A DNA stretch of 64,000 nucleotides from VGJW01 sp035285595 (GCA_035285595.1 JAYKGV010000003.1:89125-153124); one strand, 5' to 3'; numbered from the stretch's first letter, positions 40,856-50,622 are shown. The notes: generated from the sequence alone by a model not told the origin. Translations and numbers: made by a program.

Positions 40856-41694
40856 GCGGGAACGTCGAAGTCACGCAACGCGGCGTTCAGGGAGGTCTTG
40901 AGGTCGGTGCCGGTCCCGCGTTGGCCGACGATCAGGGCGCAGGGCACGTGATAGGTGCCGGCCGGGAAGTCCTTGGGCCGGGTTCCGGGGATGACGACGG
41001 AACGGGAGGGCACCCTGCCCTTGTAGGTGACGGGATCGGGACCCGTCACATCGATGATGGGCGTGGAGGCCGTCAGGACCACACCCGCCCCCAACACGGC
41101 CTCCTGTTCTACCAGGACGCCTTCCACCACGATGCAGCGCGACCCCACGAAGACCCCGTCCTCGATGACGACAGGTCTGGCCGCAGGGGGTTCCAAGACG
41201 CCACCGATCCCGACTCCTCCGGCCAAGTGGACGTTTGCGCCCACCTGGGCACACGAACCGACCGTGGCCCAGGTGTCCACCATGGTGCCAGTGCCGACCC
41301 TGGCACCGATGTTGACGTAGCCCGGCATCAGGATGACCCCGGGTTCGAGGTGGCTGCCGTAGCGTGCCACACCGGGAGGGACGACACGTACGCCGTCGAG
41401 GGCCGTCTTGGTCCTGATCTTGTCCAGAAATCGCAGGTCTCCGGCCTCGATCATCTCGTTCGGCCGGATGCCGAAGTAAAGCAGGATCGCTTGTTTGACC
41501 CATTCGTGCACCTGCCACGCGCCGTCCAGCTTCTCGGCTACGCGCAGGATCCCTCTATCCAGCAGGTCGATGGTCTCGGTCACCGCGTCTCTCACGGCAG
41601 GGTCTCGCAAGGCCTCCGAACGGTCCGAAGCCATCCAGGCTTCCGAGATCGGGGTTTGCAAGGGATGGGAAGGGCTCATGGTCATGTCTTTCAC
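40852..41694 (-). CDS. dapD: 2,3,4,5-tetrahydropyridine-2,6-dicarboxylate N-succinyltransferase
   Basis: The 280-residue enzyme transfers succinyl from succinyl-CoA to tetrahydrodipicolinate. The left-handed beta-helix hexapeptide repeats are clear (YVNIGARVGTGTMVDTWA, VHLAGGVGIGGVLEP, VVIEDGVFVGSRC) and the N-terminal helical domain holds FGIRPNEMIEAG. The start drawn is GTG 41694; ATG 41685 is an alternative. It heads the dapD-dapE-aminotransferase operon and is divergent from the RND adaptor gene. Confidence 0.96.
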   Translation of the reverse strand: MKDMTMSPSHPLQTPISEAWMASDRSEALRDPAVRDAVTETIDLLDRGILRVAEKLDGAWQVHEWVKQAILLYFGIRPNEMIEAGDLRFLDKIRTKTALDGVRVVPPGVARYGSHLEPGVILMPGYVNIGARVGTGTMVDTWATVGSCAQVGANVHLAGGVGIGGVLEPPAARPVVIEDGVFVGSRCIVVEGVLVEQEAVLGAGVVLTASTPIIDVTGPDPVTYKGRVPSRSVVIPGTRPKDFPAGTYHVPCALIVGQRGTGTDLKTSLNAALRDFDVPA

Positions 41695-41718
41695 GAAGCG
41701 AGTGTAGCATCATGGGGC

Positions 41719-43476
41719 ATGACCCTTCATCTGCCTTGGCTCTGGGCCCTGCTGCCGATGCTTGCACTGGTCGGTGATCCGGCCGAGGCACATGAAGGCC
41801 CCCACGGTGCCGAGGGGACTCCGGTCGTTACCGGTGTTCGTCATGGCGAGCGCGTGACGCTCGAAACCCGAGACGTGGACATGGTGCTTGTGGTGCCCGA
41901 AGGTCGCGAGGGCACGATCGAGCTATGGCTGGCCGATGCGACGGCGGGAACTCCTGTGGTCGCGCCCCGTGTCGATGTGCTGCGGGACCTCGGAGCCGGC
42001 CGACGCGGACGAGTTCGTTTGGTCCCTGATGCGGCCGTGCCGGGAAGGTTCGCGGCGGGGATCTCGTGGCCTCGTGGCCCGTTGGCGTTGACTGTCGAGT
42101 GGACCGGTAGGGATGGACGGGTGCGCCGGGCGGCCATGCCGGCGATGGATTCTTCCGAGGATCCGCGCTCGCATGGGACCCGGTATCTGATGGCAGCAGG
42201 TGCGACGGCCGGCACCGGGTTGCTCCTGCTTGCTGCGTGGGCGTCGGGTCGCCGGCGGCGAACGGCGCGGGCCAGTGGCATGGCCGGGCTGCTGCTGCTG
42301 GCGCAGCCCGTCTCGGCCGGCCCTCACCACGACCATGGAGCGCACGCACACCGCCCTTCGCACGCCCATGGTGAGCATCCTTTGTCTTCCGGGGCCAGGG
42401 TGCCCAGTCTTCACGTCCCGATTGAGGTCCAGTTCGCGATGGATCTCAGGACCGTCCGCGTCGCCCGGGGGTCTCTGGTGCGGGAGCACCGGCTTGCGGG
42501 TCAACTCGTGCCCGATGCCAGCAGGGCCACGGTCCTTCGTGCGCCCAGGGCCGGGCTCCTCGAATCCGGCGCTTGGCCGGGCCCTGGATACGCCGTGCGT
42601 ACCTCGGGGCCGGTTGGAAGGGTCCGGGAATGGCCCGGAGTGGGCGAGCGGGTCCAAATTCAGGTCGAGACCAATGCCTTGGCGCGTGACACCGCAGATG
42701 CGGAGGCCGCCCTCTCGAGGGCGGAGGCTCGTCGGGCGCTTGCCCTGAAGGTGCTGCAGCGATTTGCCGGAAGCGAGGGCGTCGTGCTCGGGACGGCAAG
42801 GGATGGCGCCTCGCGCGATCTGGCCGAGGCCGAGGCGGACCTTGCGGCCTCGCGGCACCGGCTGGCGGCGCTGCGGGCCATCGTCAGGCCAGGACAGGCG
42901 AGTGCAGGCCCCGTACCGGTTCTTGCACCCGCAGGCTTCGTGGTGACGCGGGTTCTGGCCCGTCCGGGGGAGGCCGTCATGCAGGGGCAGGCGCTGCTTG
43001 AAGGCGTGGACCCCGGCCGGCTTTGGTTTCAAGCGCAGGTTCCCGAGGACGCCCTCGAGGATCTCGGAGCCGGTGGCACGGCTCAGGTGTGCCTCGATTC
43101 AGTCCCCGGCCGGTCGGTTCCCGTTCGGGCCGTGGGCCATCCGTTCGCCCTCGATCCCGTCACGCGCCAGGCTCTCGTGCCTTTCCATTGGCCTCGAGTC
43201 GATGCTCCGTCCGGTGCCGCGGGCCTTTTGACCTTTCGCAGGACGATGAAGACCGAGGTCCTGGTGTTGCCGGAAGTCGCCTTGCGGGAGAATGCCCGCG
43301 GCGAGTCCGTCGTGGTGGTGAAGACGGCGCCCGAGACCTTCCGGCTGTTTCCCATCCACACAGGCTTGAGAGCGACGGGGCAGGTTGAAGTCAAGGAGGG
43401 GCTGGCGGAGGGCCGACGGGTGGTCGTCCAAGGGGTTCAGGCTCTCTGGACGGCCCTGGTCCGGAAACCATCCTGA
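41719..43476 (+). CDS. RND efflux periplasmic adaptor with extra N-terminal domain and His-rich linker
   Basis: The 585-residue protein has two parts. Residues 1-25 are a signal peptide (cleavage near AEAHEGPHG), 30-140 a beta-sandwich resembling FixH/YtkA-like domains, and 156-176 a transmembrane helix. A second hydrophobic segment (187-200, LLLLAQPVSAGP) looks like an internal signal peptide, followed by a His-rich stretch (203-220) and a normal HlyD/CusB-type adaptor (about 235-585) with two coiled-coil helices (DTADAEAALSRAEARRALAL). His-rich linkers in such adaptors often bind metals. It may be a fusion of two once-separate genes. ATG 41719 is used, as the pump gene begins directly after the stop. 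Confidence 0.85.
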   Translation: MTLHLPWLWALLPMLALVGDPAEAHEGPHGAEGTPVVTGVRHGERVTLETRDVDMVLVVPEGREGTIELWLADATAGTPVVAPRVDVLRDLGAGRRGRVRLVPDAAVPGRFAAGISWPRGPLALTVEWTGRDGRVRRAAMPAMDSSEDPRSHGTRYLMAAGATAGTGLLLLAAWASGRRRRTARASGMAGLLLLAQPVSAGPHHDHGAHAHRPSHAHGEHPLSSGARVPSLHVPIEVQFAMDLRTVRVARGSLVREHRLAGQLVPDASRATVLRAPRAGLLESGAWPGPGYAVRTSGPVGRVREWPGVGERVQIQVETNALARDTADAEAALSRAEARRALALKVLQRFAGSEGVVLGTARDGASRDLAEAEADLAASRHRLAALRAIVRPGQASAGPVPVLAPAGFVVTRVLARPGEAVMQGQALLEGVDPGRLWFQAQVPEDALEDLGAGGTAQVCLDSVPGRSVPVRAVGHPFALDPVTRQALVPFHWPRVDAPSGAAGLLTFRRTMKTEVLVLPEVALRENARGESVVVVKTAPETFRLFPIHTGLRATGQVEVKEGLAEGRRVVVQGVQALWTALVRKPS

Positions 43477-46400
43477 ATGCTGGACGCCATCATCCGTTTC
43501 TCGGTGCTGCGGCGGCCGTGGGTGTTGGTTGCCTCGCTCCTGCTGACCCTCTCCGGGGTGGCCATGCTGCCCCGACTTCCCGTCGACGTGCTCCCTGAGC
43601 TGCAGCGGCCGGTCGTGACCGTGCTGGTCGAGGCCCCTGGCTTTTCACCCGAAGAAGTCGATGTCGCGGTGGTCGTTCCCCTCGAGCGCCAGCTGGGAGG
43701 CTTGCCTGGACTCGAGAATCTTCGGTCTCGGGCGCAAGCCGGTCTTGCCATGACGACGCTCTCCTTTGCGTGGGGAACCGATCCTTTCCGTAACCGTCAA
43801 GGGGTGGCCGATCGCCTCGCGGAAGCCGGTCGGAGGTTTCCTGCGGGCGTGGAGGCCCGGATCGGTCCTTTCGTCTCCCTTCTCGGCGAGGTGCAGTTGC
43901 TGTCGTTGACGTCGGCGGACGGGGATCTGCTGGCCCTGAGGGACCTTGCTGATCGTCATGTCCAGCCGAGGTTGCTGGCGGTGCCCGGAGTGGCCCAAGT
44001 CACCGTGATGGGTGGACATCTGCGCCAAGTGACGGTCCAGCCGGACCCTGAGCGCATGCGGCGACAGGGCGTGGGAAGCGAGCGTCTCGTGCAGGCGGTA
44101 CAGCGTGCCGATGGCGTGGCTCCCGGCGGCATCCTGCGCGCTCCTGATCAAGAGGTCCTGGTCCACCAGCGCGGGCGTCTAAGCGATCTGGAGGATCTGA
44201 AGGGCGCGCCTCTGTCGTGGCGGCCCGAGGGGCCCCTTCGATTGGATCAGGTGGCCCGCGTGGTCTTCGGGCACGCTGTGCCCCGAGGCGTGGCCGCAGT
44301 CGGTGGCAAGCCTGCCGTCATCCTTGCCGTAAGCAAGCAGCCCGGGGTCAATACGCTCGACTTGTTGGCCCGACTCGACGAGGCCGTCCACGCGGTCCTC
44401 CCCTCTCTGCCGCCCGGTACCGTGCTGGATACGGATGTCTTTCGTCAGGACCGCTTCATCCGTGCGGCCATCCGCCACGTCGCGCACGCCCTGCGTGATG
44501 GATCGATTCTGGTGATAGTCGTACTCGGAGTATTTCTCGCTCATGTCCGCACGACGCTGATTTCTCTTTCCGCCCTGCCCCTGAGTTTCCTGACCTCCCT
44601 GCTCGTGTTGCGCCTCTTGGACCTGCCCGTGAACACCATGACCCTCGGGGGGCTCGCCATTGCCGTGGGAGAGCTGGTGGACGATGCCATCGTGGACGTG
44701 GAGAACATCTGGCGCCGCTTGCGTGAGGCACCCGCAGACGTCTCGCCCTACAAGGTGGTCATCGACGCTTCGCGGGAGGTTCGAGGTGCCATTGTTCAGG
44801 CCACCCTCGTCGTCGTGCTCGTGATGGTCCCCCTCTTTGCCCTTGGGGGCGTGGAGGGCCGGCTCTTCGCGCCTCTTGGCTGGGCCTACGTGGTGTCCAT
44901 CATGGCCTCTCTCGTCGTTTCCCTCACCTTGACCCCGGCCCTGTCCGCATGGTTGCTCCCCCGGGCCGCGCGGGCACGACCCGGGGAGGCTTGGCTGCTG
45001 GTGCGCTTGCAGGAAGCCAATGATCGACTGCAGCAACGCATTTTTCGGCGGCCGAAGCTCATCGTCGCGGGGTCGCTTCTCGCCGGTGTGATGGCCACTG
45101 CCACCGTCCCCTTTCTCGGGCGAGAGTTTCTTCCCCCCTTTCGCGAAGGTTCGTTGACCGTTGCCTTGGTGGCCCAGCCCGGGATGTCCCTCGAAGCATC
45201 GGATCGTCTGGGACGTGCGGCGGAACGTTTGTTGGCCGGGCATCCCAGCGTCCTCCGGGTAAGCCGCCGCACAGGTCGTGCCGAGGGCGACAGCCACGCG
45301 GAAGGCCTGCACTTCAGCGAGATAGATGTCCAAATCCGGCCGGAACACCTGCAGACTCCCGACCTTGTCGGGCAGCTGCGGGCCCGGGTGTCGGGTTTAC
45401 CTGGCGTCGGACTTTCCTTCGGCCAGCCGATCGGGCATCGGCTTGATCACTTGTTGTCCGGTGTGCGGGCGCCGTTGGCCATCAAGATCAGCGGACCGGA
45501 CGGTCGACAGCTGCCTGGCCTTGCGCGCCAGGCGGCCCGGATGGCGGCGTCGGTCCCGGGTCTCGTAGACGTGCGCATCGAAGCGGGTCAAGAAGTTCCT
45601 GTTCTCGATGTGACGGTCGATCGGTTGCGTGCTCACGCCTGGGGTCTCAGCGCCCGCGAGGTCAGCCAGCAGGCCGCTCTCGCCCTTGCGGGACGCAAGG
45701 TCGGGGAGTGGCGGGATGGATTGCTGCTGCGTGATGTCGTCGTCAGGGCCGATCCCGAGGCCATGGGGCGTCCGGGCGCCCTTGAAGCGTGGCCTATCGA
45801 AGCCGCGGATGGCAGGCTGCGGCCGCTGATGTCGGTCGCCTCCTTGTCACGGCGGGTCGGCCCCGAAGCAATCCACCGGGAGGCGCGTCAGCAAGTGGTG
45901 ATCGTGACGGCCGGCTTTGTGGGTCGTGATCAGGACGAGGCGTCCCGCCGACTGGACGCGGTGCTGCGGCAGGGTTTGATTCTTCCGGAAGGCCATGGCC
46001 TCGCCATCGAAGGGCATTGGCGCACCCAGAGGGAAGCCACGGCGCGGGTCGGAGTGCTCGCCTCGATCTCGTTGGCCTTGGTCTTCGGGATGTTGTGGAT
46101 GCATTTCAGGTCGGCGACCTTGGCGGGGTTGGTTCTGGCTGCGCTGCCGCTTGCCATGGTGGGTGCCGTGGCTGCCGTATGGTTTTCCGGCGGTATTCTT
46201 TCGGTGGCCAGTCTCATCGGAGGCGTCACGCTGACCGGGATTGCAGCTCGCAACAGTATCTTGTTGCTCGAGCAGTTCGCCGCGGCCTGCGACGGTCCCG
46301 ACGGCCCCCGGCCCCTCACGGACGAGATGCTGCGGGAAGGTACCCGGGTTCGTCTAGGGCCTGTGCTGATGACGGCCACCACGGCGGCTCTCGGTCTCTT

Positions 46401-46605
46401 GCCACTGGCTTTCGGCGGGCACGTACCGGGACAGGAAATCCTGCAGCCGGTCGCGACGGTGATTTTAGGGGGACTGATCAGTTCCACCGTCCTGAACGTA
46501 TTGGTCTTTCCCGCCATGGTCCGTGCCTGGGGACGAGGTGCGCTGGGGCGCGCGGCCTATCGCCGTCGCGCCGCTGCGCGGGAGCGTGCCGGCATCACCG
46601 GTTGA
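43477..46605 (+). CDS. RND efflux pump, heavy-metal (CzcA/CusA) type
   Basis: The 1,042-residue protein has twelve membrane helices and two large periplasmic loops: an N-terminal helix SVLRRPWVLVASLLLTLSGV, then PGFSPEEVDVAVVVPLERQL. The TM4 motif is GGLAIAVGELVDDAIVDVEN, and the second half has GGVTLTGIAARNSILLLEQF, as in the HME/HAE RND superfamily. It should pump substrates from the periplasm or inner membrane, driven by protons. The His-rich adaptor suggests metal ions, but the TM4 acidic pair DD is like drug pumps, so this is open. No outer-membrane channel gene is adjacent. It starts directly after the adaptor stop. Confidence 0.94.
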   Translation: MLDAIIRFSVLRRPWVLVASLLLTLSGVAMLPRLPVDVLPELQRPVVTVLVEAPGFSPEEVDVAVVVPLERQLGGLPGLENLRSRAQAGLAMTTLSFAWGTDPFRNRQGVADRLAEAGRRFPAGVEARIGPFVSLLGEVQLLSLTSADGDLLALRDLADRHVQPRLLAVPGVAQVTVMGGHLRQVTVQPDPERMRRQGVGSERLVQAVQRADGVAPGGILRAPDQEVLVHQRGRLSDLEDLKGAPLSWRPEGPLRLDQVARVVFGHAVPRGVAAVGGKPAVILAVSKQPGVNTLDLLARLDEAVHAVLPSLPPGTVLDTDVFRQDRFIRAAIRHVAHALRDGSILVIVVLGVFLAHVRTTLISLSALPLSFLTSLLVLRLLDLPVNTMTLGGLAIAVGELVDDAIVDVENIWRRLREAPADVSPYKVVIDASREVRGAIVQATLVVVLVMVPLFALGGVEGRLFAPLGWAYVVSIMASLVVSLTLTPALSAWLLPRAARARPGEAWLLVRLQEANDRLQQRIFRRPKLIVAGSLLAGVMATATVPFLGREFLPPFREGSLTVALVAQPGMSLEASDRLGRAAERLLAGHPSVLRVSRRTGRAEGDSHAEGLHFSEIDVQIRPEHLQTPDLVGQLRARVSGLPGVGLSFGQPIGHRLDHLLSGVRAPLAIKISGPDGRQLPGLARQAARMAASVPGLVDVRIEAGQEVPVLDVTVDRLRAHAWGLSAREVSQQAALALAGRKVGEWRDGLLLRDVVVRADPEAMGRPGALEAWPIEAADGRLRPLMSVASLSRRVGPEAIHREARQQVVIVTAGFVGRDQDEASRRLDAVLRQGLILPEGHGLAIEGHWRTQREATARVGVLASISLALVFGMLWMHFRSATLAGLVLAALPLAMVGAVAAVWFSGGILSVASLIGGVTLTGIAARNSILLLEQFAAACDGPDGPRPLTDEMLREGTRVRLGPVLMTATTAALGLLPLAFGGHVPGQEILQPVATVILGGLISSTVLNVLVFPAMVRAWGRGALGRAAYRRRAAARERAGITG

Positions 46606-47494
46606 GGACAGGCCACATGCCGAGGGCGATCCAGCGGGCAGGACCCTGCTGACGCAAGGAGTCATCCGTGCTCTCCCACGAGCATGCAAGTTCCCCACCG
46701 GGCTGTTGAACCCGCCAGGTTCCGTGCTTCCCCGTCTCGAGACTGGCCACCACTGCGGCCGCCGCCGCCCCGGTCCCGCATGCTTGGGTTGGGCCGACGC
46801 CACGTTCCCACACTTCGAGCACGAGGCTCGTGTCCTCGCACGACCGCAGCCAGCCCAAGTTCACGCCTTCTGGAAAGACCGGATGATGTTGCAAGCGGGT
46901 ACCGGCTTTCAGGAAGTCCTCGCGGGTCCAGTCCGGCTGCCACGCGACTGCGTGAGGATTTCCCATGCTCACCAGCGTCACCCACGGTCCTCCGGGTTCT
47001 AGCCTCAGTGCGTGGCCGCCCATCGGCAAGGTCCGGGTTTCGACCGCTCGTTCCGGCTTGGCGGGCAACGCTTCAGGCGTGAGTTCGGGAGGACCCAACT
47101 CCACTTCGATACGTTCGACTCCGGTGAGACGGACCTCCCTGGGACCGGCATCGGTCAGGATCGTGAAGACCTGATCCCGGGGCGCAAGTCCCCTGTCGAC
47201 CAAGTAGCGGGTGGCGCAACGTAGGCCGTTGCCGCACATTTCGGGTCTGCTGCCGTCGGCATTCAGGACGACCATGCGGGGCGTCTCACCGCTTTTTCCC
47301 GTCAACCAGAGCAAGCCATCTGCCCCGATGCCCCTGTGGCGGTCGCAAACGGACTTCACGAGGGCCGTGGGTGGAAGGCCATCGGACAGGGCGGCGTGAA
47401 CAACAATGAAGTCGTTCCCCAAGCCTTCCATGCGGGCCCAGGCATGGGGCGGGGGGAAAGTCGGGTCCTTCACGGAGTCTGCCAAGCTTGCCAT
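46595..47494 (-). CDS. dapF: Diaminopimelate epimerase
   Basis: The 299-residue enzyme converts LL- to meso-diaminopimelate, the precursor of lysine and peptidoglycan. Both catalytic Cys are present: C87 in RPEMCGNGLRC and C239 in QACGTGAAAA, with FIVVHAAL near the N-terminus. ATG 47494 gives a usual start for the family; the upstream open frame is miaA shadow. Its 3' end overlaps the RND gene end by 11 bases, and its 5' end overlaps miaA by 25 bases. Confidence 0.97.
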   Translation of the reverse strand: MASLADSVKDPTFPPPHAWARMEGLGNDFIVVHAALSDGLPPTALVKSVCDRHRGIGADGLLWLTGKSGETPRMVVLNADGSRPEMCGNGLRCATRYLVDRGLAPRDQVFTILTDAGPREVRLTGVERIEVELGPPELTPEALPAKPERAVETRTLPMGGHALRLEPGGPWVTLVSMGNPHAVAWQPDWTREDFLKAGTRLQHHPVFPEGVNLGWLRSCEDTSLVLEVWERGVGPTQACGTGAAAAAVVASLETGKHGTWRVQQPGGELACSWESTDDSLRQQGPARWIALGMWPVLNR

Positions 47495-48390
47495 GCCTCC
47501 CAGATGCGTGCCGCGGCGTGCGAAGGTGAGGCCTCCGTCACCACAGGCCAAGGCCTCGCCGCGTGCTCGTGCCGGAACCATGAGGATTGACGACGGGCAT
47601 ACTGCCACGTCCTCACCACGATGCTGGCCATCGCCTCCTCTTGTTTGCGGCCGTTGCGGATGACCTCGCGCCATTCCCGGTAACCCAGCGTATCGAGGAG
47701 GGGAAGATCGTCCCCGTGGAGTGCCAGCAGTTGCCTGACCTCCTGTTCCCAACCCATGGCATTCATTGCGTGGGTCCGTGTCTGGATGGCCTGCCGGAGC
47801 TTGTCCCGGTCCGGCACGAGCGTCAGGTGCAGGACCTGCCATCTAGGACGCGTGACCTTGACCTCGGTGCGTGGGCGACCGGTCGCCAAGGCAATCTCGA
47901 GGGCGCGTGCGAGGCGAAATCTGTCGTTCGGATGCAACTTTGCTGCGGAGGCCGGATCGACCTCGGCCAGCCGAGCGTGCAGGTCGGGCAAGGCCATCAG
48001 GCGTTCCCGCTCTCCGGGGTCCGGAGGGACCGGTGCGAGAGGCGTATCCCCCAGCAGGGCCCGGATCCAGAACCCGGTGCCGCCCACGACGATCGGCTGT
48101 CGTCCTTCGGCCCAAGATTCCTCGATGGCTATCTTTGCTCCCTCGGCCCACTGTGCGGCGGTGATGCATTCCGTAGGGTCGGCCACATCAATCATGCGAT
48201 GGGGTACCCTTGCTCGTTCCGCAAGGCTTGGTTTGGCCGTACCGATGTCGAAGCCGCGGTAGATTTGGCGGGAGTCGGCTGAAATCAACGTCACGGGCGC
48301 GTGGGCTGAAAGCTCCATGGCCAAGGAAGACTTGCCGGAGGCCGTCGGTCCGGACAACACCAGGAGCCGTGGGACAGCCGGGGACCTCAT
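47470..48390 (-). CDS. miaA: tRNA dimethylallyltransferase
   Basis: The 306-residue enzyme puts an isopentenyl group on A37 of tRNAs reading UNN codons. Features are the P-loop LVLSGPTASGKSSLA, SADSRQIYRGFDIGTAKP, PHRMIDVADP, VGGTGFWIRALL and the tail WQYARRQSSWFRHE. It begins at ATG 48390, which overlaps the stop of the lipoprotein gene (TGATG), so these are coupled. The TTG at 48408 would add 6 residues but is unlikely. Confidence 0.97.
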   Translation of the reverse strand: MRSPAVPRLLVLSGPTASGKSSLAMELSAHAPVTLISADSRQIYRGFDIGTAKPSLAERARVPHRMIDVADPTECITAAQWAEGAKIAIEESWAEGRQPIVVGGTGFWIRALLGDTPLAPVPPDPGERERLMALPDLHARLAEVDPASAAKLHPNDRFRLARALEIALATGRPRTEVKVTRPRWQVLHLTLVPDRDKLRQAIQTRTHAMNAMGWEQEVRQLLALHGDDLPLLDTLGYREWREVIRNGRKQEEAMASIVVRTWQYARRQSSWFRHEHAARPWPVVTEASPSHAAARIWEAWQAWQTP

Positions 48391-49061
48391 CAGGGGTCGA
48401 GGCCCCAAGTCACGTTGCGCTCGTCAGACAAGACAGGGGCGAATCGCCATTGCAGTTCAGCCTTTCCCGGCGACCCACTGACGATCAGGCGCAGCCTGCG
48501 TGGCGAGCGTCCCAGAAGGTTGCGACCGTCGGCTTGACGCCAAGGAAACCAAATCGTGAAGTTTCCTGCCCAAGCCTCGTCGTCGTCCTGGCGGGTAAGG
48601 CGCCCACGCCGCAGAGGGCGCAGGGCAAGTCGATCATCGGAGACCAGTTGCAGTTGCCACGCGGAGGGCTCCGTCACGGCTTCGGCGTGGAAGTGCCGGG
48701 CAAATCGCCATCGCACCAGCACGGGCAACTCCCGGCCGTCGGCGTACCAACGCAGCCATGTCTGCCGCGACATGGAGTCAGGAATCCCCCCGATCCTCCG
48801 GGTGCGGGCATCTCCGGCCAGCATTGCGAGACCTACGGCCGGATCAAGCAAGGTGGCGGCCACCGAGCCCTCCAAGCCCAGGGGTTGCTCGCGGGTCCAT
48901 GCCGTGCGCAGGGCGGTGGCGTCCGCAGGCTCGAGGTCGAGGGACAAGGGAAGCTCGGGCGAACGCGTCATGCGAAGATACTCACCCGTCCCGCTCACGC
49001 AGCCGGGAACCAGGGCACAAGCCAGTGTGGCTGCGACCCTTTGGGGACGGGAATACCTCAA
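48390..49061 (-). CDS. Putative lipoprotein of unknown function
   Basis: The predicted 223-residue protein starts (TTG 49061) with MRYSRPQRVAATLACALVPGC, a signal peptide ending in a near-lipobox VPGC (Cys21). The mature part is compact and Arg/Trp-rich (SRQTWLRWYADG, LVRWRFARHFHAEAV, NFTIWFPWRQADG, LRLIVSG), with the look of a periplasmic beta-rich domain. I recognise no family. Alternative starts are GTG 49094 and others upstream that overlap comM. It is coupled to miaA. Confidence 0.65.
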   Translation of the reverse strand: MRYSRPQRVAATLACALVPGCVSGTGEYLRMTRSPELPLSLDLEPADATALRTAWTREQPLGLEGSVAATLLDPAVGLAMLAGDARTRRIGGIPDSMSRQTWLRWYADGRELPVLVRWRFARHFHAEAVTEPSAWQLQLVSDDRLALRPLRRGRLTRQDDDEAWAGNFTIWFPWRQADGRNLLGRSPRRLRLIVSGSPGKAELQWRFAPVLSDERNVTWGLDP

Positions 49062-49134
49062 GCCGTGTGACTCTCGAACAGGGGTGCCGGAAACCCGTGG
49101 AGCAACATGGCGTCTGGCCCCACGACGGTTGTCC

Positions 49135-50622
49135 TCAGGATAGCACCGCCTCGGGCCAAGCTTCTTGCCGGAGCAAGAGGGATTGAGCCAGATGGTCCTC
49201 CTTCGGCCTGTCAAAGCCCTCCATTTGAGCCAAGGTCAGGGCCACCCTGCGGATGCCGGTGAGGGCCCTTGCTCGGGCTTCCGGACCCGGAAGGACCTCG
49301 TGGACGAGCTCTTCGAGTTCGGGGGCTTCGAGCCGGCCGTTGAGGTGGGGCCCCCCTTTCGTTCGGGCGCGATACTCCTGGCGTGCCCGGGCCTCGAGTA
49401 TCTGTTCCCGCAGTTTGCGCGCTTCGATGTCCCCCCGGTTTTCGAGGTCCGCCGTAGGCGCGGTCAGGATCTGCAGATCGAGGCGGTCGCGAACGGGGCG
49501 GGACAGGCGCCGCGCCAAGGGAGAGCGATGATGGGCAAGGCAGTGGCAGCGTCCGTTCTCCTGGCCCCAGTGTCCGCAAGGGCAGGGATTGCCGGCCAGC
49601 AGGAGCGTGAAGGCGGCAGGCAGTCGTAGCGGACGTCCGTGTCGGTGCCAGGTCAGGGAGCCCGTGTCCATGGGCTCCCTCAGGAGATCCAGCGAGGTGC
49701 GGGGAATCTCATCCAGATCGTCCATGAACAGGATGCCTTGATGGGCCAGGGTAACTTCGCCTGGTCGTCCTGGATTTCCACCACCCAGCAGGCCGGCCGG
49801 CGAGATGGTCGGATGCGGGGCCCTGAAGGGTCGTTCCTGCAGCAACTCCTCGCGGTCCCCGAGCATGCCGGCCCATTGGGCAACGAGGGTCAGCTCAAGG
49901 CGCTCCTCAGGGGACAAAGGAGGCAGTAGGTCCGCGACCGCCCGACCCAGCATGGTCTTGCCAATGCCGGGGGGGCCGCTCATGAGCATATGATGTCCGC
50001 CCGCCACCATCACGCCGAGGGCCTTCTTGACCAAGCCGTGTCCTTTGACGAGGTCGAGAAGGAATGAGACGTCCGTGGGGCTTCTCGCCGGACGCCCCCT
50101 GCCGGTACGTGAGCACTCAGGCTGGCGAAGGGCCGCATCCGCGGTCCGCAGGTCGGCGGCCGGGGCGTAGACCAATCCCTCGATGGCCTCGACCTGTGAC
50201 GCCTGGCTCTCCGGAAGAATCAGGCGACTGCCGGTCTGAAGGGCTTGTCGGGCAAAGGCCAGGATGCCCGGGACCGCTCTCAAGCTACCGTCGAGTCCCA
50301 GCTCGCCGACCGCGAGCGGAGGAGGATTCTCGTCGGGCAGCGGCCGGTCCACTGCCAGCAGAGCCAACGCTATGGCGAGATCCATCGCGCTGCCTCGCTT
50401 GCGTTCCCCTGAGGGTGCCAGGTTCACCACGAGGCGACCACGAGTAGGCGGATATCCCGATGTGGTCAGCGCCGCACGGATCCGTTCGCGGCTCTCTTGC
50501 ACCGTCGCGTCGGCCAAGCCCACGATCGTAAGGCCGGGAAGGCCTCGGGTGCGGATGGCCTCTGCCTGTACGGGCAAGACCTGGAGGCCATCGAGGGAGA
50601 CACCGTGGACAGGATGGGACAT
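49135..50622 (-). CDS. ComM/YifB family Mg-chelatase-like AAA ATPase
   Basis: The 495-residue protein has an N-terminal ChlI-like domain (LPGLTIVGLADATVQESRER, RLVVNLAPSGERKRGSAMDL), Walker A GPPGIGKTMLGR, Walker B GILFMDDLDE, NPCPCGHWG and a C-terminal AAA lid. ComM is a hexameric helicase that promotes branch migration during natural transformation and recombination. The second Walker B acid reads DD instead of DE, a conservative change. It lies 73 bases before the MshEN mini-protein. Confidence 0.93.
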   Translation of the reverse strand: MSHPVHGVSLDGLQVLPVQAEAIRTRGLPGLTIVGLADATVQESRERIRAALTTSGYPPTRGRLVVNLAPSGERKRGSAMDLAIALALLAVDRPLPDENPPPLAVGELGLDGSLRAVPGILAFARQALQTGSRLILPESQASQVEAIEGLVYAPAADLRTADAALRQPECSRTGRGRPARSPTDVSFLLDLVKGHGLVKKALGVMVAGGHHMLMSGPPGIGKTMLGRAVADLLPPLSPEERLELTLVAQWAGMLGDREELLQERPFRAPHPTISPAGLLGGGNPGRPGEVTLAHQGILFMDDLDEIPRTSLDLLREPMDTGSLTWHRHGRPLRLPAAFTLLLAGNPCPCGHWGQENGRCHCLAHHRSPLARRLSRPVRDRLDLQILTAPTADLENRGDIEARKLREQILEARARQEYRARTKGGPHLNGRLEAPELEELVHEVLPGPEARARALTGIRRVALTLAQMEGFDRPKEDHLAQSLLLRQEAWPEAVLS

